NCBI GenBank assembly: GCA_032622095.1
Contig: CP136065.1
Coordinates: 54,805,949 to 54,869,948 of the forward strand
Length of the DNA: 64,000 nucleotides
Direction of reading: 5' to 3'
Source of the DNA: Siphonodentalium dalli
Taxonomy: Eukaryota > Mollusca > Scaphopoda > Gadilida > Siphonodentaliidae
Below the pieces are notes generated by a model. That model worked only from the letters and a program-made list of their open reading frames with translations. It was not told where the DNA came from and searched no databases. Made by a program: the position numbers and the translations under genes. Shown here one piece after another: positions 1 to 12,583 of this stretch (position 1 is the stretch's first letter; the number at the start of each line of letters is the position of its first letter).

Positions 1-45
1 ATGGTATGCCGAAACTTTAACACCCGGCTATCCCAGTGAAATTAA

Positions 46-389
46 AGACATATTATGTACTTGTTCGGGTGGGTGAAACTGAAAAGTTAGTATTCAGGCG
101 CTATGCAAACTGGAGGAATATAACATTCTACTTACATCGCCGAAAATATGAAACAAATCGACCGTACCACTCCATAGAAAACATCGTCTGAACTACGCTG
201 AATTGTAAATATTTACTACTCGATTCGGGACGCATGTATTGGCGATAAAGTAACGAAAACGATCTCGCCATCGAGAGTCACTGCATTGACGGTCTCAATT
301 TGGATATAATATTAAAAAAAAAATAACTACTCTGAACAAGAGTATTCTCTATTTCTATTTGATCGCCCTACCGGGGTGTTCACATCATT
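46..389 (-). mobile_element. TTAA-flanked AGACATATTATG-end element
   Basis: TTAA at 42-45 and 390-393. It carries the reverse complement of the family seen at 2763, 3248 and 8976 (GTAAATATTTAC, AACATCGTCTGAACTACGC). Confidence 0.8.
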
Positions 390-393
390 TTAA

Positions 394-1590
394 CTCTCTG
401 TAGGATTTTCTCCATCACTAAAATTGTCGCGACAGGACCATAACTGCGGAAAGCGACGGACCCCACCACCTCCTCTAACAAACCACAATGCACTTAGACG
501 ATAGGCATCATAGGCTATTACAATGTAGCTCAAATGATTTATTGTGTATTCAGGATCGCAGAGTATCTCTATATCGTCTCCAAAAATAGAAAATAAAATT
601 ATTGATTGGAGGACTAGGATGATTGTGTTGCAGTAATACAAGTGTTTATAGACGGCATTTGTTCACTCTCTTTGTAATACTATTGCCAAATCTAGAGGGA
701 CAGCAATCATTTCCGGAAGAAAACAGCACCTCTCTGAAATGTTCGGTATATATGGTAGATATTTGGCGCAGCTGCAAGATATGCCGAGCGTTGGTCTGTG
801 TATATGCCTGGGATTATATAACATACAAGAAAACTAAGATGCATGCATCAGGTCAGCCATGAACTATTTAGCATAGAATAATTCAGTTCGGTTGCAGTTT
901 CACAACGTTACAACTGACATACGATTACACAAGACGAACCTTGAAAGTGGAACTATGTAAGAGTGAATATTAATGTCCTAAATCCCATGTTTCACCTTTA
1001 GTGGTAATGGGGTCGTACTTTATTAACACGCAAGTAGTGTAATTAAGTACGGGTAATTAGAAGTAACAAATCGTTTAGTTTCTATCGTATCGGCTAAAAG
1101 GGGTGAGCAGATTGCTGGTGATGAATGTTCTCGTTAGCTGCCAATATAATGTGCATATTTGTCCCGTTACGTTTATACACTGTAGCATTGGCGGGCCAGA
1201 GTGTGTTGACATGTTAATTGTTTGGTTCATTAATAACAGATCAGCAGGGATTTGTCGTGATAACGTATACGTGGAAATATGCTACCTAAACGGTTAAATT
1301 AACGGTTTATCTATTACACCACCGTGTATACTCGGTTTAAATAGGTATATTATATAGGGACGTGTGCTCAATTTTGGTGCGGACCGATGATCCAAAAAAA
1401 AAATCAGAGGTAAATGTCGGCGGGCGGGAGGGCCATTTTTTCAATAATTTTTAAAGAAATTGAGCAGTTGCAGCAGCAGCAAAAAAAGGGTGTACAATTG
1501 GCAAATGATGAGGGGCGGCGTGACGTGTAACTAGGATTGAAATTAGATATGCAATTTGGAGATTATTGGATGAGGGATGTTATATTAATT
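394..1590. other. No recognised gene
   Basis: AT-rich; short frames only, none with coding-like composition. A CAGCAGCAGCA run lies near 1471. Confidence 0.6.
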
Positions 1591-1597
1591 ATATTAA

Positions 1598-2089
1598 AGG
1601 GACGAGGGGGCTTAGTTGTCGAAAATATTCATATTTGTTCCAAACACCGTAAACAGAAAAATATTAAAACGCATACATTTTGGTTCAAATATACGATCAC
1701 TATCGCGAAAAAATCATGCTTACATAAAGACCTACTAAATTTTACCTAAACAAGAGTCTGATTGTGTTATAGAAGGCAGCACAATGCTACTGGCTAATCA
1801 CACACAAATGGTATAAACGCTCTTTATTATTTGCAAATAAGGAATTGAGCAACAAAGAACGCTCTTTATGTTTACCATCATAATATAAAGAAACACCAAG
1901 AAAGTAACTTTTTATGCTTTTTTTTTACATAACAATCGTCAAATTTACGACAATAACATACTGTTTATGAGATATTTCTCATTTGTATATTAACAAAGTA
2001 TGTCTATATTTCAATATTATTTTCGTTTGTAGCGGTTTTTGACAGGTGAAAATATGTTCACAGGATACCCACCAAGGCCTTCCGCACCT
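1598..2089 (+). mobile_element. TTAA-flanked AGGCACG-end element, copy 1
   Basis: TTAA at 1594-1597 and 2090-2093. The interior is shared with 60052-60551: CATATTTGTTCCAAACACCG, AACGCTCTTTAT and CAGGATACCCACC. There is no coding frame. The left terminus is diverged (AGGGACG). Confidence 0.85.
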
Positions 2090-2352
2090 TTAAGGTATAC
2101 TGCAACTTGTTTTCTTTTCAATAGCAGAATACATAATGCTATTAAGAAGTGACACAAAACACAGAATATTTTTTTAAATTATAAGTATTGAGCAGTGAGA
2201 AATATTTGAGTCGAGGAAACCAGTAACGAAAGGCGATATTAACATGATTTCTGTCAGCGAATAATTGTTTACGTTCCAATGAATATTAAAATGTACTGAA
2301 AACAAACTGCTAATGGGTGCCAGACTTTCATAAACACAAATTATGTATTAAT

Positions 2353-2656
2353 GGTGTAACGACATATTTCGTTCTTTATTGTCTAAAAAAATAGGGGATG
2401 GGGATGTTTGGATCTCTAGTTTAACGACATTTTTCGGTCTTTGTAGTTTAACGACATTTTTCGGTCTTTAATAGTTTAATGACATTTTTCGGTCTTTATA
2501 ATATCTCAAGATACAGGGGGTATTTGGATCTCTAGTTTAACGACATTTTTCGGTCTTTATAGTTTAACGACATTCTCGGTCTTTAATATTTCAAGATATA
2601 TGGGCCCTTAGTGGGTATCTGGATCTCTAATTTAACGACATTTTTCGGTCTTTGAT
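2353..2656 (+). repeat. 27 bp tandem repeat with higher-order structure
   Basis: The unit is roughly GTTTAACGACATTTTTCGGTC plus CTTTAT, present about seven times. Sets of units are separated by a spacer (TCAAGATAyAGGG, then GGATCTCTA), giving a second period of about 110-120 bp. The leading piece (2357-2422) recurs inverted at 60556-60640. Confidence 0.85.
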
Positions 2657-2762
2657 AGCAACATGGAAGAAGTACATCTTTGGAAAGATGTGGTGGCCCT
2701 AAAAAGGAAAGTTGTTTGGTGATCTTGAAATGCTGTTTTTCTGAACAGTCTTCCTTGATTAA

Positions 2763-3154
2763 AGTGATGTGAAACACTCCGGCAGACACCGGGCAGAGTG
2801 ATCAAATAGAAATTAAGAATAATCTTTCTCAAAGTAGTTATTTGTTACGAATATTAATCTAAATGGATGATACACAGCGTCATTCTTATATATTAGTTAA
2901 ATGCAATGACTCTCGATGGCGAAATCATTTTTGTTTAATTATAGCCGATAGTTGCGCCCCGAATCAAGATGTAAATATTTACAATTTGGAGTAGTTCAGA
3001 CGATGTTCTCTATGAAGTGGTGTGGTAGATATTTTTGGAAATTTTCAGTGATGTTAGTAGAATGATAACATTCCCCAGGTTGGCAAAGTGCCTGAGCACT
3101 AACTTATCAATTTATCGCACCCGAAAAAGTCCATAACAAGTCCATAATATGTCT
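2763..3154 (+). mobile_element. TTAA-flanked AGTGATGTG-end element
   Basis: TTAA at 2759-2762 and 3155-3158. Ends AGTGATGTGAAACACTCC and CATAATATGTCT. Non-coding, about 390 bp. Confidence 0.85.
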
Positions 3155-3247
3155 TTAAGCATATATATAAATCTCCGAAAACAAACATTCTAAAGCATTA
3201 AACGATTTCTTGAAATGCAGTTTTTCTGAACAGTCTTCCTTGATTAA

Positions 3248-3638
3248 AGTGATGTGAAACACTCCGGCAGACACCGGGCAGAGTGATCAAATAGAAATTA
3301 AGAATAATCTTTCTCAATGTAGTTATTTGTTACGAATATTAATCCAAATGGATGATACACAACGTCATTCTTATATATTAGTTAAATGCAATGACTCTCG
3401 ATGGCGAAATCATTTTTGTTTAATTATAGCCGACAGTTGCGCCCCGAATCGAGATGTAAATATTTACAATTTGGAGTAGTTCAGACGATGTTCTCTATGA
3501 AGTGGTGTGGTAGATTTTTTTGGAAATTTTCAGTGATGTTAGTAGAATGATAACATTCCCCAGGTTGGCAAAGTGCCTGAGCACTAACTTATCAATTTCT
3601 CGCACCCGAAAAAGTCCATAACAAGTCCATAATATGTC
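3248..3638 (+). mobile_element. TTAA-flanked AGTGATGTG-end element, duplicated copy
   Basis: TTAA at 3244-3247 and 3639-3642. It is nearly identical to 2763-3154, including non-element flanks, so it arose by tandem duplication and not by a second insertion. Confidence 0.88.
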
Positions 3639-3703
3639 TTTAAGCATATATATAAATCTCCGAAAACTAAAATTCTAAAGCATTAAACGATTTGCTATAT
3701 TTC

Positions 3704-3826
3704 CAGGGCATATATTTCATCTGATTTTGCGAGAATCCATATATACTTTTTCACGAGAATCCAGGGTAATTTGCGAGAATATTTACGAGAATCTAGATTT
3801 GGATTCTCGCCGAAATATAAGCCCTG
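3704..3826. repeat. Short inverted repeat with GAGAAT motifs
   Basis: Arms CAGGGCATATATTTC and GAAATATAAGCCCTG enclose several GCGAGAATCC-type motifs. No target duplication was identified. Confidence 0.65.
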
Positions 3827-3829
3827 ATT

Positions 3830-6800
3830 TCACTCTGAAGTGTGCCTAAATGGCATAAATTGTACCGTGGTTCGCCAAAGTGGCATAAATTTATTTCAGG
3901 ATAATACTAATTTTAGGCATTCATTTATATCACTGATATCAGGACAATAAATAGCCATTTCCATTGCATGGAACAGAAAAGCGCGTTATTGTTTATCGGT
4001 GTTGTTTTTGGAAGTGGTGGTAGTTAAATTTTATACATTTCGACCCCCAATAAGTATTTCCGAACAAACGAATTATTAACAAGCGTGACATGACATCACT
4101 GACGAAGATAATTAACACCGATCTACGAGAAGTACGTACCAGTAGTGGCAGTAGCCAAATACCTTAAGGTAATTGACAGTCTTTCGGCTGCTATTATCTG
4201 ATTAATATTGATAATCTCTTGTTGGTATCCTGCTTCTCTATTAGCCACCATGGAAAGAAGCAGAGCAAACATATCAGGTTTTAAAGTTCACTGAGTTGCA
4301 GAACTGCCAGAACTTGGCATAACTTCCAGAAGGCAATAAACTAAACAGAGACAATGCAGGCAAAAATAATGGCGATATCTGCTTGATTTAGCCACCCATA
4401 AACACTTTTATATATTGCATATCCTCGCGGTGAGGTTTACATTGCATTCGCAAAATAAAGTATATTTTTCCTCCAATAAAATTGCCATTTTAGTTATGTT
4501 TTGTATCGCAAACGATGAATCTTCTAATTTTCATGGTAGCTGCCATTTGTATTGGGTCACGTGATCACCTAACGAGATCAGGGGAGATAATCAAAAAGTT
4601 ACGGATAACCAGTAGATCCGCCCAACGCGTAATAGTGTTATTATTAGTACAAGAACAAAGATCATTGAAATCTGCGATTATACAAATCAACTTCGCAGGT
4701 GCGGTGGATATTTCCAGAACTGATCTTACCATCGTGTTATCAACACAAAATTGACTATTATTGATCAAATAACATCGCCATCATAAATTAAATAAATGAA
4801 ACAAAAATTTCTCTGCCTGGACTAATAAAAAAAATGGCGACGTCTTCATGGAATTCTATCATTTCTGCGCATGCGCAAGAAACTTCAAAATAAGGAGTTG
4901 CCATATAAGGAAACTGCAATCTCAATAATTACCAAGCAATTAAAGTCTTAAAATGAGCTAAAATTTAACATTTTCTTAAATTTTTTTACATTTTTATCTC
5001 TCGCGACATAATTGTCACCAATAAAAACAAATTTGATTCATCGTGGAAGTTAGTCGGTGACTATAAATAATTTCACCATTCAACTGAATTTTGTTGAGCA
5101 TATTTCAACCAATTTTGGAAGTTTAAATGAATATTTTCTTCACACGCAAAGTAAAATTGACAAATTTCAGGATTTTAGCCTGCTTCGTTGGGACAAAAAT
5201 TTGTTGTGCACACTCAAGGAACGTCTACCGTCACTCGCTAGGCCAAATTATGCCATGACCATGCTATAAACTAGCTTGAAATTGGCAAAACAATGAAATT
5301 TTTTTGGTTGAAAAAATTTACATGGGAATCTCCATAGAGAACGATTATTTTTCGATAAAAACGAAAATAATGCGAAATGAAAGTCGACACTGGTCAGAAT
5401 GGTGCAGAATAACATACGAGTCTTGTTATATGCGAAAATTTGACCTCATTCGATAAATTAGTCTCGTAATTATGGAATCAATGGCGCTCGGACATGTGAA
5501 ATTCCGTCGCAGACTGTACATGGCAAACGCAATTTTGAAATGTAAACACGCATCAAACACGCATCAAATTTACCTTTTGTGAGAATAACAAAAGCGCAAC
5601 CTTGATCAAAGTAATACAATACACAACAACACATAGAATAAAACTGATATAAACACGGTATAAATCAGAATAAGACGCATATTTAGACGTGGAATTTGAC
5701 AACATTTCTTCGCTTCGACGCTATAAATATATCTGATCAAGATTACCGAGATGCAGCTATCTGATTTGAAACAAATACCAAGCAATAATCTTAACGTTTC
5801 ATAATCGAACTGCGGACCTGATAATTATCGAAATATGTAGGCGAAATAATTTTTAATTAGTTAATCACATGATATAGACATCAACACACTCTTAAAGACG
5901 CAATACACCGCCATCTAATGTCGTTATTTAACTGGGTCGGTGTTTGTTGTTATCAATCGTTTATTGCTTCGTTTTTAGTAAGACCATTGTTTCTGTTTTG
6001 CGCAAGTCACTTTTCATATTTGGAATTTCCATATATGGGATTTGTGTTAACCTCAATATCGATCAAGCTATAACAAATTACCACGCAATTATCTTAGCAT
6101 AAAAATAAGATATATTGTAATTTATGCAACTACGACCCTGGTAACCCTGATAACTAATAAAATATACCGGCCAATTCATTTTAAGATCGTTATTTCACTT
6201 TGCTTTAGGCATAAATACACTCTTAAACGCACATAAACGACCCATTGGCGTTAAATTAAATATACTCGGTATTTATTATATTACTTTTTTATTGCTCAGT
6301 ATAGAGTTAGACCCTCGACACATGTCAATATATTTGGGCTGAATTCATCTGATGCGGTATTATTCCTCGAAATAAACAACAAAGCCCTCGTTACTTCGAA
6401 ATGTAGTTTGGGCTAACATTTACACAAATCCTCCATGTGTTCTCAGTCGACACACAGGTTCTCATTCGACACACAGATCATCCCAGAAACAACTGTGAAA
6501 TAAACAGCCAAGGTTTGGCTGAAACAAGGCGCCGATTTTAGGGTTTTTTGGGACAGTGTAAAAACAAAAAATGGGTGGGATTTGGAACCATGGCCCATGA
6601 CGGCTGGCCTTGCTACTCAAAGTCCGACGCCAATCGCAAAAACACAATTTGCACTGTGTTAAAAACTTCGTAGCTTTATAAATGTGTATACATCAGTGAT
6701 TCCCACCCCACAAAGTTATGTCAATACTATGTCCGCGAACTTCGCGCTAAATGTGTTGTTTCAAGCTGTCACAAACCAACTACATTCACAAATGACATGC

Positions 6801-7319
6801 ACTTGTTGGGGGTGAGTGTTACATTTGATTCGTGTCGCACTTTTTAAGTAAAACATACTATCGGAAGGTATATGGCGAAGCGGATGGGTAGACACATTAT
6901 TACACTATCATGTATTTTTACTGATGACAATACAGTCCAGATATAACTCTTGTAACTGTATAAAACATATATTGACTTGCAAAAGCCTCATATTTATGTT
7001 ATATATAGTGACGACATAGAGGTGTTTAGTGGAGTTTTCATCCCCCAATCATGTTGTACACTAAACCGCAAGGTAACAATATATGTTCCCAAGGGTATAC
7101 GAATAGAACCTTCCCCCGCCCTCTTCAAAAAAGGGTCGCACAAGTTTCCAAGTCGAAAAAGGGGGCTAACTCCACTAAATAGTGGGCGGGACATCATAAT
7201 TGCATCTGCCCAGGTTCCTGTGCATGGTACTAAATATATGTGCCATGTTTTAAAACAAATGACAGAGTTGCGTCCCCGTCCGGACCCCCATAACTTCGTT
7301 ACGTGGGTATAATTACTGC
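3830..7319. other. No recognised gene
   Basis: Apart from the possible old duplication at 5755-6315, I see nothing supportable. The 111-codon frame at 6977-7312 has no recognised motif. Confidence 0.5.
5755..6315 (+). repeat. Possible ancient tandem duplication
   Basis: The two halves (about 5755-6010 and 6055-6315) share, in order, ACCAAGCAAT/ACCACGCAAT, CTTAnC, ACACTCTTAAA and TTTATTGCT. Identity is low, so this is tentative. Confidence 0.35.
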
Positions 7320-8090
7320 TTTCGATTTGAGTTGAGTTACAGTTGAATGGAAAAATTTATAAACTTGCCTTATCCATGGCCGATGAAACATCATTTGCGT
7401 CCACGTGGTTTAAATCGATAAAACAAATTCTAAATGAAGCAGGCATGTCTTTTATTTGGAGCATTCAGAATCGCGGAATCGACGAGAAACGATTAATAAA
7501 GGATTTGAAAAATAAAATGAGGGATCAGTTCGTTCAGAACTGGCATTCATCGATGACATCATCTTGTAAAGGCAATACTTATAAATCTTTCAAACACGGT
7601 TTCTGTGAAGAATCATATATTTTTCACGGATCAGATACTAATATAGTTACTCTAGCTCGATTTAGAACAGCCAATCATGTTTTACCAATCGAAATTGGGC
7701 GCTGGAATAAAACACCGTTATCGGAGAGAACGTGCACTTTATGTGAAACAAATATTGTCGGTGACGAGTATCACTTTATACTTGAGTGTCCCTCTCTATC
7801 CCAAGAACGGAAACTATACATAAAACATGCATATTGGAAGTATCCCAATCGTCGCAAACTGTCCATTCTTCTCACAAACAGAAAGCCAAGTATTATACGC
7901 AACCTTTGTAGATTCATACACATTATACATAAAAGAGCGAGTTGCTCTCCTGGTTCATCTGAACCTTAAAGTTATCACAACCATCGTCATTGCGACCTTG
8001 TTTGTTTGTTTATGTATTGCTATATGTATTACCATGTATGTTCTTAATACCATTGTACTATGGTGAAAGAATTAAATGATACTGATGATC
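7320..8090 (+). mobile_element. 3' end of a LINE (RT C-terminal domain), 5'-truncated
   Basis: An open frame of about 208 codons (to TAA at 7967-7969) begins mid-protein at LNGKIYKLALSM. It contains TLARFRTANHVLPIEIGRW, then RTCTLCETNIVGDEYHFILE and CPSLSQERKLYI. This is the classic C-terminal LINE block, with C-x2-C, H and C residues. The frame has no stops or frameshifts, so the copy is fairly young. The 3' tail continues to a GATGAT-rich end near 8085-8095. The truncated 5' end near 7320 fits target-primed integration. Confidence 0.8.
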
Positions 8091-8530
8091 ATTTGATGAT
8101 TTACAAAGGCAAGTCTGAAAGCCGCTGACGAGTCACTGTCTGCCGTATCATCAATATTCGCTGTCAACAGTGTATATTTACATACTAAGTGTTGTCATCA
8201 CTAAATCCAGCATTCTGATTGGTCGGCGCCTACGTGGCTAGTTGCAGTTATTTCTCGGTGAATGCGCAACGCCTCATAACACCAAGCTCATAACACCATC
8301 GATACGTCATTGGGTTTGGAAAGACGAACGCGTAATGTTTTGGGCGCACTTGGACTCGCGCAGGATTGTCTTAATACATCATCGGGTTTCAATATGAAGA
8401 GAAATTGTACTTATTAACTTTTGCCAAGGGTGCTATTGGGTATTTTTGGCTGTTTTTGTCACGATACACTTTTCGATTTAAATACATTTACAAAAGTGGC
8501 GTTTTCGCTAAATGTATATAAATATAAGGA

Positions 8531-8677
8531 TTAACTGTCATGTGGACTATTTTTATGGAGATGTAACCGTGAGGTAAGTGGTCATGACTTGTATGTAAAA
8601 CCCGAAGGGTTTTACACAAGTTATGTCCACTTACCTCACGGTTACATCTCCATAAAAACAGTCCACATGACAGTTAA
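8531..8677. mobile_element. 147 bp palindromic element
   Basis: Nearly perfect hairpin: TTAACTGTCATGTGGACT and its complement at the ends, about 65 bp arms, with a small GTATGTAAAACCC loop region. TTAA or TA could be the target. Confidence 0.85.
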
Positions 8678-8975
8678 TCATTATGCGACAGGTACCAAAT
8701 AAACGACCACAATCAAACAATTCAAGTATAGACGAGGGCATTGGGGCGGACACCATTCTCATCAAGCCCAATGTAAATCCAGGAAAACCTCTGGCTAAAA
8801 AGTACAAGTTTAAATTCTCAATCGGATATTTCCAATTCAGAAAAAAATCAACAACAAAAAAAACTCAGAAAAAGGGAAAATTTTGGAAGGTATTGTCACA
8901 GAGATGAGTAGGACGCTTGCTGGTATAATGACAATTGGTATAGCCTTGATATGAAACTAGAACTGAATTGATTAA

Positions 8976-9342
8976 AGTTATGTGAAACACTCCGGTATGG
9001 TGATCAAATAGGAATGGAGAATAATATTGTTCAGAGTAGTTATTTTTACAAATATGATATCTAAATTGATAACACACACCGTCATTCTTATATATTATTT
9101 AAATACAGTGACTGCCGAAAGCGAAATCGTTTTCGTTAGTTTATCGCCGATAGAAGCGTCCCGATTCGAATAGTAAATATTTACAATTTAGCGTATTTCG
9201 GGTAATGTTTTCTATGGAGTGGTACGGTCGATTTGCTTGAGACTTTCGGTGATGTTAGTAGAATGCTACATTCCTCCAGTTGGTATAGCACCTGAATACT
9301 AATTTACCAGTTTCACGCACCGAACAAGAACATAATATGTCT
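8976..9342 (+). mobile_element. TTAA-flanked AGTTATGTG-end element, diverged copy
   Basis: TTAA at 8972-8975 and 9343-9346. It lacks about 20 bp near the left end relative to 2763-3154 but keeps the same order of blocks. Confidence 0.82.
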
Positions 9343-9496
9343 TTAAAAGAGATGATCTGAAATCAATTAAAGGAACTAATGGAAACAAACCGCAGGTGGA
9401 AGCCACTGCATGCATGCACCTTCGCGAAACAAACAACTTGAAGAAAATAAAGAGCTGAAAGATGAAATAAGAAACATAAAAGCGACGTTACCCTGT

Positions 9497-9565
9497 GCCA
9501 ATGCATTCTCTTATATATGCGAGTCGACCATAGGTCGCCTCGCATATATAAGAGAATGCATTGGC
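9497..9565. repeat. Recurring 70 bp hairpin, copy 1
   Basis: Stem GCCAATGCATTCTCTTATAT continues as ATGCGAG; perfect 27 bp complement on the other arm; loop around GACCATAGGTC. Followed by the same AT-rich spacer type (GTTAAAGAATGTAAGAAA) but with no second hairpin or TTAA end seen. Confidence 0.9.
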
Positions 9566-9879
9566 CTAACAAATTTTATATTATATTTTATGATTGTTAA
9601 AAAATATAAGAAAAATGGAAAAAAAAATGAAAAAGAACTGTTAAAGAAATGATGATAAAAAATTATAAAATTTGTTAAAGAATGTAAGAAATTTTTTTAT
9701 CACATAATTTGGCCATAAAAGCAGTTTCATAATTATCGGTAATAGACACGTTTAATATCCGCGCGTGCGATGACGTCACGGCGTTCTTCAAATAACTTGC
9801 GATCCTTGTAGTTTATGATTGTTGTTTTCGATGAATATTTCGCGTTGCTTCGGGTTTATTTGATCATGTGATAAAATGT

Positions 9880-10020
9880 ATCTCACACTCGTCCTATTTT
9901 ATACGTAATTTATCAACCTCGTCCTCTAAATTCTATTTGAGCCTCGGTAAACCTTGGCTCAAATCGAATTTAGGGAACTCGGTTGATAAATTCCGTATAA
10001 AATAGAAACTCATGTGAGAT
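9880..10020. mobile_element. 141 bp palindromic element
   Basis: Arms ATCTCACACTCGTCCTATTT and the complement at 9995-10020 continue through TTTATCAACC and CTCGGTTGATAAA. There is an asymmetric middle (GAGCCTCGGTAAACC). Confidence 0.75.
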
Positions 10021-10399
10021 CCTCTATATAATGTAAGAAAAAATTATAAAAACAAATGGATAAAAATTGTTAAAGAATATAAGGAAAATTGATTAAAAAT
10101 TATATATATCCAGCTCGATCATTGTCTTGAACACATACACTAAATGATGTTGCCTCAAGCTTGAGCAACTGTGAACGCATGCAAGCAAAAAAAAAAACAG
10201 AGTCGTAATTAATAACCGGAATCACTGATCGTTCTGCAATTTGACTGCAAAAGAAACATCAGATGGGACCGAACTCTTAGTTTTAGACACCATCAGTGAT
10301 AGACTACAGTTAGATTTTTTTTATCTTATACTGGTTTGAATTTTTACTGTGTATTTAACTTTCGCTTTTTCCCCACATATATATGTATTATATTTCAAG

Positions 10400-10596
10400 A
10401 AACTGGATATGCACACCGTGACCTTTCACCTCGTACCGTTGAGATCTTAGAGACGTATCAACAAAAACTCTCGCCTGGAGATTGGGTCAAATTAACTTTA
10501 GAGTTTCGAATGTTTTGGAAGAATAAATTAATTGATATCAGTGAAATAAAACAATGTCATAGCGACATGCCATGGAACATGATTAAACGATCCTAA
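10400..10596 (+). CDS. Candidate terminal exon, unrecognised protein
   Basis: A possible acceptor (TATATTTCAAG) precedes an open frame that starts mid-codon and reads TGYAHRDLSPRTVEILETYQ, then LSPGDWVKLTLEFRMFWKNK, to TAA at 10594-10596. Amino-acid composition and helix-like periodicity look coding, unlike neighbouring frames. No upstream exon was found and I do not recognise the family. It could also be a piece of a dead mobile element. Confidence 0.35.
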
Positions 10597-10972
10597 TTTG
10601 TTAGCTTCAATTATTTATTTTTTCTGTCAGTTTAGATGGCTTTCTCCGAGGAAAAGGTTACACTGTTTCCGTGTGCTGTGGTTAATTTAAATCTAGTGGC
10701 TTCTAAACTAAGCTATAATTGATCGGAAATAGTTTGCTTTTTAATTGAGAAAAAAGTCCAAATGTTCCGATGGATAAATATCAAATCAGGAACTATATTG
10801 GCAAATCACCCTCAATGTTCCATAAATCCGCGAAATATAATGTAACTGCATAACTGGAATTACTCTTCCAAATGTCAAAACTGTAGGTAGTTTGTCTCAA
10901 AACTAACATAAATTTGCTAAAAAATTATAATGCCTGCCGGCATAAGATAAATGCATCAATAGAATCATGTGG

Positions 10973-11069
10973 TTTGAGATGTGTGTTATTTCGATAAACT
11001 CGCTATAGGTATGACTTTTCGCTCGGAAAATCCATAATTTTATCTCATTGAGATAACACACATCTCAAA
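10973..11069. mobile_element. 97 bp inverted-repeat element
   Basis: Ends TTTGAGATGTGTGTTAT and ATAACACACATCTCAAA are exact complements around a 60 bp middle. Confidence 0.75.
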
Positions 11070-11483
11070 ACACCCCTTTACTATTATCCTATATTTATAT
11101 TATGGGTATTACAAAACGATGACATAAACATCGACTTGACGAATTACAACAGGACAGCAGTTATTTTTAAATTCGCACTAAGAAAGACAAAATCAAAAGG
11201 TAGTTAATCACAGAAAAAATATCGACACCGTCATTCGTTAGGACCGCATTGCCATTAGTCATTCCCTGGCTTTAAATGCTAAAGACATGCACCGAGATTA
11301 CCGTGGATGATGCCTGGTCGGGCGGTGAAAAAGTGTTTGTTAAAATCAAAAGGAGAAAATTCACATAAAAAAAACAAATCTCTGGATGAAATTTAAATTA
11401 TTAGTGTAACCCATTCCAAAAGCTTGAGAAGTGCATGTTTTCTCCACATCTCAGGCACCATGGTGTGAAAATAGTACTGATGT

Positions 11484-11645
11484 AACTTGTCCAGAACCAC
11501 GCGCTCAAACGGACACATTGCTGTTGTAAGCTGGATAACTCTAAAATCAAGTGGTTATTATTGTTAATAGTAACCACTTGATTTTCGAGTTATCCATCTT
11601 ACAACCGCAATGTGTCCGTTTGAACACGTGGTTCTGGACAAGTTC
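11484..11645. mobile_element. 162 bp palindromic element
   Basis: Arms of over 70 bp: ACTTGTCCAGAACCACG at the left and its complement at the right, meeting near a TGTTAATAGTAA centre. A related end lies at 38715-38770. Confidence 0.85.
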
Positions 11646-11790
11646 TGGTCCACAAACAATAGAAACAGCAAACTTCAAACATCGATAACTAACCACTCTG
11701 AGCTTTGATGGGTGGGTTCCTTGACTCGAATCAAATATTTTTTACCCCCGAAGCCAAAGAAATAGTAATTTAGGAGCGTCTGATCAGATT
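11641..11790 (+). repeat. Dispersed repeat, copy 1
   Basis: Shared with 38755-38935: AACAAACTTCAAAAATCGAT-like block, GCTTTGATGGkTGGGTTCC, GACTCGAATCAAATATTT, then a C run and GAAGCCAAAGAAAT. Confidence 0.8.
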
Positions 11791-11828
11791 GAGTACCTTT
11801 AACCCTTTACCCAACAGAAGGGCCCTGT

Positions 11829-11897
11829 GCCAATGCATTCTCTTATATATGCGAGTCGACCATAGGTCGCCTCGCATATATAAGAGAATGCATTGGC
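11829..11897. repeat. Recurring 70 bp hairpin, copy 2
   Basis: Same stem as copy 1; first hairpin in the 11803-12184 MITE, directly after CCCTGT. Confidence 0.92.
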
Positions 11898-11976
11898 TTA
11901 ACACATTAAAAATTATAAAATTGTTAAAGAATGTAAGAAAAAATGGTAAAAAGTGTTAAAAAAAGATTTTTTTTAG

Positions 11977-12045
11977 GCCAATGCATTCTCTTATATATGC
12001 GACGCGACTTATGGTCGACTCGCATATATAAGAGAATGCATTGGC
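11977..12045. repeat. Recurring 70 bp hairpin, copy 3
   Basis: Same stem; second hairpin in the 11803-12184 MITE, directly followed by ACAGGG. Confidence 0.92.
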
Positions 12046-12583
12046 ACAGGGCATAACTGTAACTATCACAATGTGGTCAAGGAGCCGGTTCCAATGATAT
12101 CCATATTTGTATGGTTTTATTGAGACAGACCGAAGATAATTTAGGCTGTTGCAGCTTTATTTGGCCGGTTTGTTGGGTAAAGGGTTAATTGAAAAGAATA
12201 GCATAACATGTATCATACGCCTATTCAAGTTACTGATATATAAAGTAAGGTTACTCATAGTTGGTTGTTACTTTGAAAAGAACAGCATTAAACTGTAACT
12301 GAGCACACAGAGGAGTATATGTATACGAGCTTCCGATCGGATTGAGTACCTTTAAACAGTTGGGCAAAACCAACCCATGAAGATGTTCTCTATAAAAGGT
12401 CAAAGCAATGATAAATATTCCCCAAAAACACATATTTTAAACTAAAAACATTTGAATTGCAATTGTAAATGGCGATGTGTGTTTATGAACTGATACTGAT
12501 GACTGCTACTGTAACAGTATTGTTAACATGCCGGCCTTTTTCACATTTAACCTGAACACTGAAGTTTACTAGTTGCCGATTTA

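Larger units (their letters stand above)
2724..3693 (+). repeat. Two tandem copies of a 485 bp unit
   Basis: Unit 1 is 2724-3208 and unit 2 is 3209-3693. Both begin CTTGAAATGC and end CATTAAACGATTT, with only scattered substitutions. Each contains one TTAA element plus about 40 bp of flank on each side. Confidence 0.92.
11803..12184. mobile_element. piggyBac-like MITE (CCCTTTACCCAACAG ends)
   Basis: TTAA at 11799-11802 and 12185-12188; ends CCCTTTACCCAACAG and TGTTGGGTAAAGGG. It contains two copies of the recurring hairpin with an AT-rich spacer between, and CAATGTGGTCAAGGAGCCGG near the right end. Confidence 0.92.

Noticed and set aside
6977-7312. 111-codon open frame
   Set aside because: No motif, no coding-like composition, and the opposite strand is also open over much of it.
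9491-9570. Similar short peptides (ANAFSYICESTIGRLAYI type) in frames at 9363-9652, 38000 and 49516
   Set aside because: They come from translating the recurring hairpin on either strand; they are not a protein family.
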